A DNA stretch of 64,000 nt. Source: Calothrix sp. NIES-4105. GTDB lineage: Bacteria > Cyanobacteriota > Cyanobacteriia > Cyanobacteriales > Nostocaceae. The DNA is taken from assembly GCF_002368415.1 (NCBI RefSeq), contig NZ_AP018290.1:2297470-2361469 (forward strand). The letters run 5' to 3'. The notes beneath the pieces are model-generated. The model did not search any database and was not told the origin of the DNA. It worked only from the letters and a program-made list of their open reading frames with translations. The position numbers were made by a program, and so were the translations under genes. Shown piece by piece: positions 63,762 to 64,000 of the stretch. How positions within the stretch are numbered: position 1 is the stretch's first letter; every line of letters begins with the position of its first letter.

Positions 63762-64000
63762 TCATCCTCTTACAAGGACAAGCTTTTTGAAATTGTAACG
63801 TTGGTAGAATTTCATACCAATATTTCTTGCAGCGTTTAAACCTGAATGAACACAATAACCAGACCGACTTACGGCTAATTTACCCGGATGAGAACCTTCT
63901 TGTTCCATACTTAAATCCCAGTTATTAGGACTCTGGAAGGCAAATTGCGCGCGTATCTCGCTATCAGTCCTATACATTTGTTCGCTCTTAATGGCGCAAT
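63762..64000 (-). CDS. TnpB C-terminal fragment (runs off the window)
   Basis: About 79 codons of open frame continue to the window edge. The end SGYCVHSGLNAARNIG aligns with the RuvC-III block of TnpB ((A/S)D-x-N-(A/G)(A/S)-x-N-I). The normally invariant Asp is Gly here (HSGLN for HSDLN), so nuclease activity may be lost. A basic C-terminus KKLVLVRG follows. The complete gene lies beyond 64000, so intactness cannot be judged. Confidence 0.65.
   Translation of the reverse strand, partial: CAIKSEQMYRTDSEIRAQFAFQSPNNWDLSMEQEGSHPGKLAVSRSGYCVHSGLNAARNIGMKFYQRYNFKKLVLVRG

Larger units (their letters stand above)
63500..64000 (-). mobile_element. 3' part of an IS200/IS605-type (TnpB) element, truncated by the window
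   Basis: The element comprises the partial TnpB gene at 63762-64000 and about 260 bases of structured sequence after its stop, typical of the right end of such elements. The exact right boundary is not fixed. A terminal hairpin (taggg/cccta arms, on the minus strand) near 63570-63592 suggests it ends between 63500 and 63570. The nucleotidyltransferase gene starts at 63483, so the element sits in its promoter region. Confidence 0.6.

Overview
The window reads as chromosome of a filamentous, probably Nostocales-type, cyanobacterium. Evidence is a complete photosystem II D2 gene (psbD), an SLH/OprB-type iron uptake porin, cyanobacterial-style secretion and polysaccharide genes, and dense short-repeat families. 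Low GC and many intergenic repeats fit this. The usual cyanobacterial palindrome HIP1 (GCGATCGC) was not seen. Instead GGCGCC (roughly 95 sites by hand tally) and GCGCGC runs are scattered through almost all genes, which looks like an alternate HIP signature.

Layout. 0-2 kb: small metabolic genes (isoprenylcysteine methyltransferase-like protein, cupin, tautomerase). 1.9-12.9 kb: a type I secretion module on the minus strand, made of an HlyD-type adaptor and an ABC exporter with an N-terminal cyclic-nucleotide-binding-like domain and a degenerate C39 domain. Upstream lies a 1559-residue extracellular phosphatase/nucleotidase ending in a DUF4114-type module, its likely cargo. A decayed second copy of that C-terminal module lies between them. 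13.3-19.5 kb: glycosyltransferase, MFS transporter, class V aminotransferase, tRNA-Asn, NYN nuclease, ECF-type ATPase and a small protein. 19.5-21.8 kb: a 73-bp x 7 tandem repeat array, a stand-alone psbD, and an unidentified structured RNA with a perfect terminator. 21.8-28.2 kb: pterin dehydratase, porin, Rrf2 regulator next to cysK, a J-domain protein and a tandem PTPS/QueD protein. 28.5-35.2 kb: methyltransferase, a 61-bp x 6 tandem array nested in a larger inverted-repeat element, a DUF3352 protein, an M1 aminopeptidase carrying in-frame repeat insertions, and a small unknown protein.

36.1-56.5 kb is one co-oriented polysaccharide cluster. It holds GT4 and GT2 glycosyltransferases, a Wzc-like tyrosine autokinase, an O-antigen ligase/polymerase, an ABC exporter pair (Wzm/Wzt-like), a methyltransferase, a GlfT2-like galactofuranosyltransferase and UDP-galactopyranose mutase (glf). 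Together they suggest export of a surface glycan containing galactofuranose. The 49.9-56.8 kb part is nearly free of the GGCGCC signature and may be more recently acquired.

56.6-64 kb: TrpB-like enzyme, lipocalin-like AttH/CrtC-type protein, truncated Uma2 nuclease, AraC regulator with a dienelactone hydrolase, a membrane-anchored unknown, a nucleotidyltransferase-fold protein, and the 3' end of an IS200/IS605-type element (partial TnpB plus its structured right end) cut by the window edge.
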